DNA from: Thiobacillus sp. UBA3361
GTDB taxonomy: Bacteria > Pseudomonadota > Gammaproteobacteria > Burkholderiales > Thiobacillaceae
NCBI GenBank assembly: GCA_002360535.1
Contig: DEQR01000079.1
Coordinates: 33,753-97,752 of the forward strand
Length of the DNA: 64,000 bases
Direction of reading: 5' to 3'
Shown here: positions 23,961 to 34,117 of the stretch, piece by piece
How positions within the stretch are numbered: position 1 is the stretch's first letter
Layout of the letters: each line of letters starts with the position of its first letter
Position numbers and translations under genes: made by a program
Notes under the pieces: generated by a model
The model's database searches: none
What the model was told of the DNA's origin: nothing
The model's input: the letters and a program-made list of their open reading frames with translations, nothing else

Positions 23961-24926
23961 TCACCCCCCGTCCTTCCCCCCTTTGCGGGTGGGAGAAGAG
24001 GGCTCCGCCAGGCCCTCCCGCACCGTCGGATAGCGCAGCCGGAAGCGCAATTCCCCCTTGACCCGCCCGTTGGCCATGCGCCGCGACTCGCTCAAGAAAC
24101 TGCGCATGGCGGGCGTCACCGCGGCCATCACCTCCTCCCATGACAAGCGCGGCGGCCGGGGCACGCGCAGGTGGTCGGCGACCGCGTCGAACCAATCGCC
24201 CATCTTCAGGCCGCTGTCGTCCACCGCGTTGTACACGCGGTTGGCGCGGCCCCGGAACAGTGCGGTTATCGCCAGACGGGCCAGGTCGTCGGCGTGGATG
24301 TGGTTGGTGTGGATGTCCTCGTCCGGCAGCAGGGCGGGCAGGCCCTTGCGCACCCGCTCCTCGGGCAGGCGCCCGGCGGCGTAGATGCCCGGGGCGCGCA
24401 GAATGGCCAGTCGGACGGCGTTGCGCCCGGCCCAGGCACGCAGGCGCCGTTCCGCATCGCGGCGGCGCAGGGCGCGGGCGTTGCGCGGGCGGGCGGGACG
24501 GGTCTCCGGCACGGTCTCTCCACGGCAATCGCCATAGACGCCGGTGGTGCTCACATAGACCACCGCCCGAGGTCCCGAATTGCCGCCCAGTCCTTGCCGA
24601 TACGCATATCCCTTTAGGCCGTTCCCCCGGAAACCCCGTGCTAGACTCCGCCCCCCGAGCGCAGCGACCAGACGCTGGCTGCGGGGGTCGGCGATGCCCT
24701 CGGCGGGCGGCGGGGCCAGGTGTAGCACGTAGTCGGCCAGGGCGGCGGCGCGGCGCAGGCCGCGGCGGTCATCAAGGTCGCCGGGGATCGGCGTGACGCC
24801 GGCGGCGCGCAGTTCGGTGGCGCGCTCCGGGCTGCGCAGCAGCCCATAGACGCGGGCATGCTCCCCGAGCAGACGTGCCGCCCGCAGGCCGACGTCGCCG
24901 CAACCGACTATGAGGATGCGCAGCAT
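23961..24926 (-). CDS. SDR-family NAD-dependent epimerase/dehydratase-like protein with an extra segment
   Basis: Rossmann-fold protein of 321 aa beginning MLRILIVGCGDVGLRAARLL, resembling the YeeZ-like branch. The catalytic-type motif is YVSTTGVYGDCRGE (near residues 124-137), and downstream are HTNHIHADDLARL and RVYNAVDDSGLKMGDWFD. Residues about 93-118, between LVAALGG and VVYVSTTG, form a Gly/Arg/Tyr-rich segment (SLARGFRGNGLKGYAYRQGL) absent from the family pattern I know. The DNA for it is less GC-rich and looks non-coding, suggesting an in-frame insertion or an assembly artefact. Substrate unknown. Confidence 0.8.
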   Translation of the reverse strand: MLRILIVGCGDVGLRAARLLGEHARVYGLLRSPERATELRAAGVTPIPGDLDDRRGLRRAAALADYVLHLAPPPAEGIADPRSQRLVAALGGRSLARGFRGNGLKGYAYRQGLGGNSGPRAVVYVSTTGVYGDCRGETVPETRPARPRNARALRRRDAERRLRAWAGRNAVRLAILRAPGIYAAGRLPEERVRKGLPALLPDEDIHTNHIHADDLARLAITALFRGRANRVYNAVDDSGLKMGDWFDAVADHLRVPRPPRLSWEEVMAAVTPAMRSFLSESRRMANGRVKGELRFRLRYPTVREGLAEPSSPTRKGGKDGG

Positions 24927-24965
24927 TTGCTCTTGCCTTCGATCAGGAATCAGAGGAATCAGGTC

Positions 24966-25970
24966 ATGTCTTACCAGGTCACCATACAACCCAGCGGCCA
25001 CAAGTTTACCGTCGAAGAAGGCCAGACCGTCCTGTCCGCCGCGCTGGACGCCGGCTTTGCCCTGCCTTATGGCTGTCGCAACGGCGCCTGCGGGGCCTGC
25101 AAGGGCAAGGTGCTGGCCGGCGAGGCGGACCTGGGCGACTTCCAGCCGACCACCCTGGGCAAGGACGAGATCGCCCGCGGCCTGGCCTTGTTCTGCTGCA
25201 CCAAGCCGCGGGGCGACCTGGCGATCGAGGTCAAGGAAGTCAGCGCCGCCAAGGACATTCCGGTGAAGACCCTGCCCTGCCGCGTCGAGCGGCTGGAAAG
25301 ACTGGCCCACGACGTGATGGGCATCTGGCTCAAGCTGCCCAGCAACGAGCGGCTGCAATTCCTGCCCGGCCAATACATCGATTTCCTGCTCAAGGACGGC
25401 AGGCGGCGCAGCTTCTCGCTGGCCAATGCCCCCGAGGAGGACGCCCTGCTGGAGCTGCACATGCGCCAGGTGCCCGGCGGCCACTTCAGCGAGCACGTGT
25501 TCAACACCATGAAGGTGAAGGACATCATGCGCATCAACGGCCCGTTGGGCAGTTTCTTCCTGCGCGAGTCGGACAAGCCGATCCTGTTCGTTGCCGGCGG
25601 CACAGGCTTCGCGCCGATCAAGAGCATCCTGACCCATGCCTTCCACCACGGCCTGGACCGGCAGATGGTGCTCTACTGGGGCGCCAAGCAGCGCCGCGAT
25701 CTGTATCTGCCCGGCCTGCCCGACGGGTGGCAGCGGGAACACACCCATTTCACCTTCATCCCGGTGCTCTCCGAACCCACCGCCGAAGATGCCTGGCCGG
25801 GGCGGACGGGCTATGTCCATGAAGCCGTCCTGGCCGACTTCGCCGACCTGTCCGGCTATCAGGTCTATGCCTGCGGCGCGCCGCCCATGGTGGAGGCCGC
25901 CAGGCGGGACTTCATCGCCCGCGGACTGCCGGAGGAAGAGTTCTTCTCAGACGCGTTTTCCTACCAATAG
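24966..25970 (+). CDS. Ferredoxin-type NAD(P)H:flavin reductase (CDP-6-deoxy-glucoseen reductase-like)
   Basis: Electron-transfer enzyme of 334 aa with an N-terminal plant-type [2Fe-2S] domain and a ferredoxin reductase module. Cluster ligands lie in PYGCRNGACGACKGK (near residues 36-48), with the fourth Cys in LFCCTKP. RRSFSLANAP binds FAD, VAGGTGFAPIKS is the NAD(P)H pocket, and YACGAPPMVEAARRDF is the C-terminal nucleotide motif. The relatives are annotated as CDP-6-deoxy-delta-3,4-glucoseen reductase, but this branch is common in betaproteobacteria outside deoxysugar loci, so the electron acceptor is open. The start MSYQVTIQPSGH follows a GAATCAGG. Confidence 0.85.
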   Translation: MSYQVTIQPSGHKFTVEEGQTVLSAALDAGFALPYGCRNGACGACKGKVLAGEADLGDFQPTTLGKDEIARGLALFCCTKPRGDLAIEVKEVSAAKDIPVKTLPCRVERLERLAHDVMGIWLKLPSNERLQFLPGQYIDFLLKDGRRRSFSLANAPEEDALLELHMRQVPGGHFSEHVFNTMKVKDIMRINGPLGSFFLRESDKPILFVAGGTGFAPIKSILTHAFHHGLDRQMVLYWGAKQRRDLYLPGLPDGWQREHTHFTFIPVLSEPTAEDAWPGRTGYVHEAVLADFADLSGYQVYACGAPPMVEAARRDFIARGLPEEEFFSDAFSYQ

Positions 25971-26021
25971 CCCCGTTCCAGGGGCTATCCCCCACCGACC
26001 CGCTTCCGCCGGGAGCGGGTC
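25967..26021 (+). terminator. Two hairpins after the reductase gene
   Basis: ATAGCCCC/GGGGCTAT (25967-25988, loop GTTCCA) overlaps the stop codon, and GACCCGCT/AGCGGGTC (25997-26021) follows. Both stems are perfect 8-mers. Neither has a T run, so they may be an attenuator or mRNA 3'-end structure preceding tex. Confidence 0.55.
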
Positions 26022-26046
26022 ACCTAACAAACGGCCAACTCCCGTC

Positions 26047-28350
<2,304 letters not shown>

Positions 28351-28920
28351 TCAGGCGCCGGTGCGCAGTGGTTCGTGGATTTCCTCGGACCCCGGCGCCG
28401 GGACCGTCACGGGCGGTGCGCCGCCGGGTTGCCGGCCCAGGGCACGCTCCAGGGATTGGCGGGCGGCAACCAGCTCACCCACCTGAGTATCGACCCGCCC
28501 CATGAAATTCCGGGCGGCGATGCGATCGCCTGCACCCAGGGCGGCATGCCCGGCCACCAGGAAGCCGAGGGGGGATTCCTCGCGCTTCAGGGCCTTGCCG
28601 GCCAGCTTCAGGGCATGGTCGGGCTGTTCGGAAAGCAGGGCGCAAATGGCCCGTGACAACTGGTCATCCGCCCGGAGCTTGCGGCGCCTGCCGCGCCAGG
28701 AACGCAGGTTCTCGGGCAGCATCAGCGCTCGGCGCAGGAAGCGCAGCAGGACATAGCCGAGGACGAACGCCAGCAGCGCGGCGCCGATCGCCAGAGGCAG
28801 GGACAATTCCATGCGCCAGGGTGGATAGACGATCAGCACATAGCCGGCGTCGAAGCGCGTCGCCAGGGCCAGGGCCAGGGCAACCAGGAACAGCAGGAGG
28901 ATCCAGAAGGCCAGCCGCAT
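28351..28920 (-). CDS. hemY: HemY-like inner-membrane protein, short form
   Basis: A 189-residue protein whose first 100 residues match the HemY N-terminal domain: two membrane segments (about 3-22 and 40-62) with DAGYVLIVYPPWRMELSLPL between them. One TPR-like unit follows (AICALLSEQPDHALKLAGKA). HemY proteins normally have about 400 residues with several TPR units; here the protein stops after FMGRVDTQVGELVAARQSLE and a Pro-rich tail. The stop abuts the tex stop tail-to-tail. It is the fourth gene after hemC, hemD and hemX. This HemY is unrelated to protoporphyrinogen oxidase of Bacillus. Confidence 0.82.
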   Translation of the reverse strand: MRLAFWILLLFLVALALALATRFDAGYVLIVYPPWRMELSLPLAIGAALLAFVLGYVLLRFLRRALMLPENLRSWRGRRRKLRADDQLSRAICALLSEQPDHALKLAGKALKREESPLGFLVAGHAALGAGDRIAARNFMGRVDTQVGELVAARQSLERALGRQPGGAPPVTVPAPGSEEIHEPLRTGA

Positions 28921-29981
28921 CAGCCGTGCTCCCCGACCCGATAGGCGCGCAGGGCCTTGAGGCTTTCGGAAATGTCCGCCTCGCTCTGCGCCACCGGCAC
29001 GGACATCAGCCCTTGCAAGCTCTCCAGCATGCCCTTGACGAGGGTGTCCGATGGGTTGGAATAGCGCGTCAGCCAGTCGCGGGCGGCGGCGATATCGGCG
29101 CGGAATGTGGCCTCGTCGCGCTGGAAGGCCGCCAGGCGGGCCGAGAGCAGGCGCAGTTTCAGGTTCTGGCGCAGAAACCAGCTCTGCTCGGGGGCCAGCA
29201 GGGGCGCCTCGGGCTGGTCCATGCGGCGGATACGCACCAGTTGGCGTACCTCGTCCCAGGCCTGCCGCATGAAACGCTCCAGCCGGCTGCCGGCCTGCGC
29301 CCCGGCGGCCCCGGTGGCGGCCTGCGCGGTGTGTTCGGGGGTGACGTCCAGTTTGAGCTTGTCCACGTTCTGCAGCAGCGCTTCAAGGCGTGCGTTGAGG
29401 CTGGCCACGTCGGCGCCGGGCAACAGCCTGAGGCGTTCCACATCGCGGGTGATGGCTTCCCGCAGGGGGTCGAACTGGGGTTTCTTCAGGCCTTCCAGAC
29501 GGGAGACGACGGCTTCCAGGCCGAGGATGGCGGCGCGTACGTTACCGGCCAGCTGCAATTGCTGCTGGGCCAGCAGCAGGGTCTGCTCGATATCCGCCAC
29601 CAGGCGCTCATCCTGGCCGCGGGCCAGTTCCTGGTACATGGCGGACAGGGCCAGCTGCTGGTTTTGCGTCTCCTGGGCGCGGCCCTCCATGGCGGCCACC
29701 CGGCCACGCATGTCGTTCAGGACCTGCTGGGCCTCCCTGGCGGCGGCGCGCGCCTCCTGCGAGGAATTGTCGAATTCGCCGATGCGCCGGGCCAGCTGCA
29801 CCTCCAGGGTCTGCAGGCGGTCGTGGCTGTACCATGCCAGCCCGACGGACAGCCCGATGGCCAGGATGGCCAGGAAGAAGGCCGGCGTCAGCCAGCGGAA
29901 ATGGTCGCCGTGGGCTTTGCCCGCTCCGCCCGAATCGGTGGCCGATGGGGTGGCGGTAGCTTCGCTGTGGAGGTCAGACAT
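28920..29981 (-). CDS. hemX: HemX-like membrane protein (uroporphyrinogen-III C-methyltransferase family annotation)
   Basis: A 353-residue inner-membrane protein with one N-terminal transmembrane segment (WLTPAFFLAILAIGLSVGLA, near residues 30-50) and a long periplasmic region. A coiled coil occupies about 55-130 (QTLEVQLARRIGEFDNSSQE and following). DRLVADIEQTLLLAQQQLQL is the family signature. It is often annotated as uroporphyrinogen-III methyltransferase, but it lacks the SAM-binding SUMT fold and is better regarded as a haem-locus protein of unknown biochemistry. It overlaps hemD by 8 bp. Confidence 0.9.
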   Translation of the reverse strand: MSDLHSEATATPSATDSGGAGKAHGDHFRWLTPAFFLAILAIGLSVGLAWYSHDRLQTLEVQLARRIGEFDNSSQEARAAAREAQQVLNDMRGRVAAMEGRAQETQNQQLALSAMYQELARGQDERLVADIEQTLLLAQQQLQLAGNVRAAILGLEAVVSRLEGLKKPQFDPLREAITRDVERLRLLPGADVASLNARLEALLQNVDKLKLDVTPEHTAQAATGAAGAQAGSRLERFMRQAWDEVRQLVRIRRMDQPEAPLLAPEQSWFLRQNLKLRLLSARLAAFQRDEATFRADIAAARDWLTRYSNPSDTLVKGMLESLQGLMSVPVAQSEADISESLKALRAYRVGEHG

Positions 29982-30750
29982 GGGTATAACGCTCCCGTAA
30001 ACCGGCCAGCAGCCCCGCGTCGCCAGGCGCCGTCACCGTCACGTCCTCCACGCCTCGCTCGCGGGCGGCCTGGGCGATGCGCGCATGGGGCACGAACAGG
30101 GAGGTACTGCGCAGCAGTTCGGCCCCCGCCTGGCCCAGGGACTGGAACAGATTCGCCAGCAACTCGGCGCTGGTCACGGTCACCGCCTGGATGCCGCCAC
30201 CGCGCCAGCGTGCCAGCAGCGGCTCGGGATCGTCCACCGGCGGCAGGCGCCGGTAACATTCCGCGTACTCCACCCGTGCCCCCCGCTCAACCAGGGTATG
30301 CCCCAGCAGTTCGCGCCCGCCCTCGCCCCGGAAGATCACCACCCGGCTGCCCGCCACGGATTGCAGTTCGGGCAGCAGAAGCAGGTGTTCGCTGTCGGCG
30401 CCGTCCGGATGGGACAGCGCCGGCCCTACGCCGCCCTCGCGCAGTGCCCGCGCGGTGCCCTGGCCCACGGCGGCGAGTCGGGGGCCGGCGGGCCACTGCC
30501 CGTGCCGGGCGAGGATTTTCGGCAACGCCTGTGCCACGGCGGTGGGGCTGATGAAGATCGCCAGCCCCGCGCCGGGGAGTTGGTCGATACGCCGTTCCAG
30601 CAGCGCCGGGTCGGCGGGCGGCGCGATCTCCACCGCGGGGAAGATCACCGGTGTGCCGCCCAGGGCGGCGACCCCCTCGGCCAGGGAAGCCGACAGGGGA
30701 CGGGGTCGTGTGATGAGAATGCCCATGCCAGCCAGCGGCAGTCGGCTCAT
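29974..30750 (-). CDS. hemD: Uroporphyrinogen-III synthase
   Basis: Closes hydroxymethylbilane with inversion of ring D to give uroporphyrinogen III (258 aa). Family features: GILITRPRPLSASLAEGVAA at the start, PAVEIAPPADPALLERRIDQ, IFISPTAVAQALPKI and LAAVGQGTARALREGG, then AVTVTSAELLANLFQSLG and FVPHARIAQAARERGV in the second lobe. It overlaps hemC by 4 bp and hemX by 8 bp. Confidence 0.94.
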   Translation of the reverse strand: MSRLPLAGMGILITRPRPLSASLAEGVAALGGTPVIFPAVEIAPPADPALLERRIDQLPGAGLAIFISPTAVAQALPKILARHGQWPAGPRLAAVGQGTARALREGGVGPALSHPDGADSEHLLLLPELQSVAGSRVVIFRGEGGRELLGHTLVERGARVEYAECYRRLPPVDDPEPLLARWRGGGIQAVTVTSAELLANLFQSLGQAGAELLRSTSLFVPHARIAQAARERGVEDVTVTAPGDAGLLAGLRERYTHV

Positions 30751-31679
30751 ACCGAGCGGGCGATGATCTCGGCCATCAATTGATCGGCCCCCTGGGCGAT
30801 GAGGGCCTCTGCCACCCGCCCGCCGACGGCCTCGGCATCGCCCGGCGCGCCGCGCGCCTCGGCGCGCAGGAAGCGTTGTCCATCCACATCGGAGACGAAG
30901 CCGCGCAGCCAGAGCTGACCGTCCGCGATGACAGCATAACCACCGATGGGGGCCTGGCAGCCACCCTGCAAGGCCCGGCTCATGGCCCGCTCGGCGCGCA
31001 CGCAGGCGGAGGTATCGGGGTCGTCGAAAGCCGCCAGCAGTTCGATCACCTCCGGCCGGTCTGCCAGGGTCTCGATGCCCAGGGCGCCCTGGCCCACGGC
31101 CGGCAGGCTTTCCTCGGGCGACAGGACGGCACGGATGCGGTCCTCGAAACCCAGCCGCTTGAGTCCCGCGGCGGCCAGCACGATGACGTCGTACTGGCCC
31201 TCGTCCAGTTTGCGCAGGCGCGTGTTGACGTTGCCCCGCAGGGTATCCACCACCAGGTGCGGAAAGCGCGCCCGCAACTGCGCTTGACGGCGCAGGCTGG
31301 AGGTGCCCACCCGCGCCCCTTCGGGCAGCTCGGCCAGGCTGGCGTAGCGGTTGGAGACCAGGGCGTCGCGCGGGTCTTCCCGCGCGGTGATGGCAGCCAG
31401 GACGAAGCCCTCGGGCAGGTCCATGGGCACATCCTTCATGGAGTGCACGGCCAGATCGGCTCGGCCGGCCTGCATGGCCTGTTCCAGTTCCTTGACAAAC
31501 AGGCCCTTGCCGCCGATGCGCGACAGGGGCGAGTCCAGTATCTGGTCGCCCTGGGTGGTCATACCCAGCAACTCCACCCGCAGCGCCGGCGCCAGCACCC
31601 CGAGCCGATCGCGAATGTGCCGGGCCTGCCAGAGGGCGAGTTGGCTCTCACGGGTCGCTATGACCAGGCGGTTCGGCAT
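30747..31679 (-). CDS. hemC: Porphobilinogen deaminase (hydroxymethylbilane synthase)
   Basis: Polymerises four porphobilinogens into hydroxymethylbilane (310 aa). The N-terminus RLVIATRESQLALWQARHI, the substrate-binding KDVPMDLPEGF, GTSSLRRQAQLRARFPHL and RGNVNTRLRKLDEGQYD motifs are typical. The dipyrromethane cofactor Cys lies in LQGGCQAPIGGYAV. I prefer the ATG at 31679, which gives the usual 310-residue length; an ATG at 31709 is also possible. Its promoter must lie in the 65-bp gap shared with the divergent thioredoxin-like gene. Confidence 0.95.
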   Translation of the reverse strand: MPNRLVIATRESQLALWQARHIRDRLGVLAPALRVELLGMTTQGDQILDSPLSRIGGKGLFVKELEQAMQAGRADLAVHSMKDVPMDLPEGFVLAAITAREDPRDALVSNRYASLAELPEGARVGTSSLRRQAQLRARFPHLVVDTLRGNVNTRLRKLDEGQYDVIVLAAAGLKRLGFEDRIRAVLSPEESLPAVGQGALGIETLADRPEVIELLAAFDDPDTSACVRAERAMSRALQGGCQAPIGGYAVIADGQLWLRGFVSDVDGQRFLRAEARGAPGDAEAVGGRVAEALIAQGADQLMAEIIARSV

Positions 31680-31744
31680 ATTTGGACTATTTTGCAAGGA
31701 TGAATCCATGAATACATTAGGGTTCGGCAAGGATGGAGACGGTA

Positions 31745-32242
31745 ATGAAAAGCACCCTGTGGCTGGTCGCGGCGATTCTAGCATGGGCCAGTTGGACGGC
31801 TCGCGCCGATGACGCGCTGCCCTATGCCCGCAATCTGCAGCAGGACGCCCAGCAGGCCAAGTCCAAAAACGGCGTGGTGCTGGTGGCCTTCGTGGGGTCC
31901 AATTGCAGCTATTGCGAGACGGTGCTGAACGAGTTCCTGGTGCCCATGAACCGTAACCCCGACTACCAGGGCAAGCTGGTCATGCGCCGGGTGGAAACCA
32001 CCAGTTTCCTGAACGTGCGGGATTTTTCCGGCCAGCAGGCCAGCCATCGGGATTTCGCCGGCCAGAACGGCGTGCGCATGGTGCCCACGGTGATGCTGTT
32101 CGACACCAAGGGGCGCATCCTGGCCAAACCGCTGGTGGGCCTGACCACGGTGGATTACTACGGCCTCTATCTGGACGAGGCCATCGACAAGGCAGTGGCC
32201 AAGGTGCGCCGGCTGATGTCCGGCGACGCCCAGGGCACCTGA
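31745..32242 (+). CDS. Periplasmic thioredoxin-fold protein (SoxW/thiol reductase-like)
   Basis: A 165-residue exported protein with a signal peptide (MKSTLWLVAAILAWASWTARA). The thioredoxin-fold redox motif is NCSYC (near residues 58-62) and the cis-Pro loop is GVRMVPTVMLF. It lacks the DsbC dimerisation domain. It may reduce or sort disulfides in the periplasm; the partner is unknown. The ATG at 31745 has GGAG five bases upstream and is preferred over 31733. It sits between hemC and the AlgZ/AlgR pair. Confidence 0.84.
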   Translation: MKSTLWLVAAILAWASWTARADDALPYARNLQQDAQQAKSKNGVVLVAFVGSNCSYCETVLNEFLVPMNRNPDYQGKLVMRRVETTSFLNVRDFSGQQASHRDFAGQNGVRMVPTVMLFDTKGRILAKPLVGLTTVDYYGLYLDEAIDKAVAKVRRLMSGDAQGT

Positions 32243-32262
32243 CCCCGGTATTGCCTCACCCG

Positions 32263-33006
32263 CTAGCCCTGGCGGAATTCGCGGATGACATGCGCCTGCC
32301 GGCGCGACACCGGCAGACGCTCCGACCAGTCCTTCAGCAACGCCACCCAGCCCGACTCCTCCCCGTCGCGCGCCATCTCGAAGCCTGCCAGGTGCTGCCT
32401 GGCCACCAAGCAATTGCGGTGGATACGCAGAAAATCCGCCTCCAGTTCCTCGGCCAGCTTGATCAGGGAATCGTCCAGCACATATTCCCGCTGCCGGGTA
32501 CGGGCGGTGACGTATTTCATCTCCGCGCGCAGGTAGAGCACCTCCTCCACCGGCACCAGCCAGAGCCTGCCGCGCTCGTTGACGCTGAAATGGGTGCGTC
32601 GCGGGGCGATCTCCGCCAGGCCGGCCGCCCTGGCCGCGTCCAGGGGTGACACACGGCGCAGGGCCTCCAGCAGGCGGCCCTGGCGCACCGGCTTGAGCAG
32701 GTAGTCCATGGCCCGCACCTCGAAGGCGCGCACCGCGTATTCGTCGTGGGCGGTAACGAAGATGACCGCCGGCGGCCGTTCCAGGCGCTGCACGTGGCGC
32801 GCCGCCTCCAGGCCATCCATGCCGGGCATGTGGATGTCCAGCAGGAGCACGTCGGCCGGCGCATCGTTGAGGCGCTCCAGCACTTCCATGCCGGTGGCTG
32901 CCTCGCCCACCACCCAATTGGGCAGTTCAGCCGCGCAGTCTTCCAGGAGGCCCCGCAGCCTTGCCCGGGCGGGGGCCTCGTCATCGGCGATCAATATCTT
33001 CAGCAT
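32263..33006 (-). CDS. algR: LytTR-family response regulator (AlgR-like)
   Basis: A 247-residue two-component regulator. The receiver starts LKILIADDEAPARARLRGLL with Asp pair DDE, the phosphorylated Asp is in LLLDIHMPGMDGLEAARH (near residue 57), and the conserved Lys is in DYLLKPVRQG. A LytTR DNA-binding domain fills about 140-247 (YLRAEMKYVTARTRQREYVL, FLRIHRNCLVA). The position between argH and hemC matches algR of Pseudomonas, which controls alginate and twitching genes. What it regulates here is unknown. Confidence 0.9.
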   Translation of the reverse strand: MLKILIADDEAPARARLRGLLEDCAAELPNWVVGEAATGMEVLERLNDAPADVLLLDIHMPGMDGLEAARHVQRLERPPAVIFVTAHDEYAVRAFEVRAMDYLLKPVRQGRLLEALRRVSPLDAARAAGLAEIAPRRTHFSVNERGRLWLVPVEEVLYLRAEMKYVTARTRQREYVLDDSLIKLAEELEADFLRIHRNCLVARQHLAGFEMARDGEESGWVALLKDWSERLPVSRRQAHVIREFRQG

Positions 33007-34039
33007 GGCTGTCGGTGTGCTCCGCCGCCGGCGGCATCAGTTTCAGGGGCAGTACAATTTGCACGAAGAATTCGCCGCCCGCCACATGGGTGGTGAGCCG
33101 CGCCTCGGCGTCGAAATGCAGGGCCAGGCGCTCGCGGATGTTGGACAGGGCCATGCGGTTGCCGCTGCGATGGCCGGCGGCGCTGCGCACCGGGTTGCGC
33201 ACCACGATGTTCAGACGTTTGTCCAGGATGAAGACGTCCACCCGCACGTCGCCTCCCGCCGGGTGAGGCTCCACGCCATGATAGATGGCGTTTTCCAGCA
33301 GCGGCTGCAGGACCAGCGGCGGCAGCATGGCGTCGGCCGCCGCCGGGTCCACCTTCCAGGCTACCCGCAGCCGTTCGCCCAGGCGCATTTCCTCCACCTG
33401 GACATAGGACCGGGCCAGTTCCAGTTCCCTTTGCAGGGGCGACAACTCCCGGTTGTCAGCCATCAGCACCCGGAACAGGTCGGCCAGGTTTTCCAGCACC
33501 GTTTCGGCCCGGCGCGGATCGCCGCGCATCAGGCCGAGCACCGTGTTCAGACTGTTGAACAAAAAATGCGGGCGGATACGCGCCTGCAGGGCCTGCAAGC
33601 GCGCCTCGGACAAGGCCGGGGAGAGCAGCCGGTGGCGCCAGTTGAAATACAGCAGCATGGCGCCGCTCGCCGACGCCGCCAGCAGGGCGGCGTGCAACAA
33701 CTGACCGAAGGCCGCCGGCTCGCGCTGGGTGGCCAGCCCCCAGCGCCACGCCGCCGCCGTGCCCATGCCCAGCAGCACGATGAACAGGCCGCCGCGGGCG
33801 AAGCTCAGACGCGCCAGCCAGGGCGACAGTGCGAACAGCAGCAGCAGGGTCAGCAGCAGGGGCGGCACCACCAGACCCGCATGGTCGGCAAAATCCAGGA
33901 AGGCCGCCTGCACACCGTCGGTGCGCGCCAGGGCGGCCAGCAGGGCCAGGGCCTGCACACCGACGGCCGCGCGCAGCAGCACCCCCAGGTTACGGAAGTC
34001 GGGCAGCGGGATGGACGGGCGGTTTGGCATAATCGCCAT
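32981..34039 (-). CDS. algZ: LytS/AlgZ-type sensor histidine kinase
   Basis: Membrane sensor kinase of 352 aa with four hydrophobic segments in residues 18-150. The His kinase domain is of the LytS type: the His is in ARIRPHFLFNSLNTVLGLMR (near residue 167), and the ATP-binding part has LPPLVLQPLLENAIYHGVEP followed by RMALSNIRERLALHFD. It lacks the normal HisKA box, as usual for this family. It overlaps the AlgR-like gene by 26 bp and diverges from argH, as algZ (fimS) does in Pseudomonas. Confidence 0.9.
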   Translation of the reverse strand: MAIMPNRPSIPLPDFRNLGVLLRAAVGVQALALLAALARTDGVQAAFLDFADHAGLVVPPLLLTLLLLFALSPWLARLSFARGGLFIVLLGMGTAAAWRWGLATQREPAAFGQLLHAALLAASASGAMLLYFNWRHRLLSPALSEARLQALQARIRPHFLFNSLNTVLGLMRGDPRRAETVLENLADLFRVLMADNRELSPLQRELELARSYVQVEEMRLGERLRVAWKVDPAAADAMLPPLVLQPLLENAIYHGVEPHPAGGDVRVDVFILDKRLNIVVRNPVRSAAGHRSGNRMALSNIRERLALHFDAEARLTTHVAGGEFFVQIVLPLKLMPPAAEHTDSHAEDIDRR

Positions 34040-34117
34040 ATTAGCCGTCCGGCCGATCCGGGCGTAATGTCAACCCTAGCCACCTCCGAGCTCATTCCGA
34101 ACCACCACGGGTCGCCC

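Noticed and set aside
28920..29981. True uroporphyrinogen-III methyltransferase (SUMT)
   Set aside because: No SAM-binding motifs of the SUMT fold are seen; the protein is a membrane-anchored coiled coil, so the common label is not taken literally.
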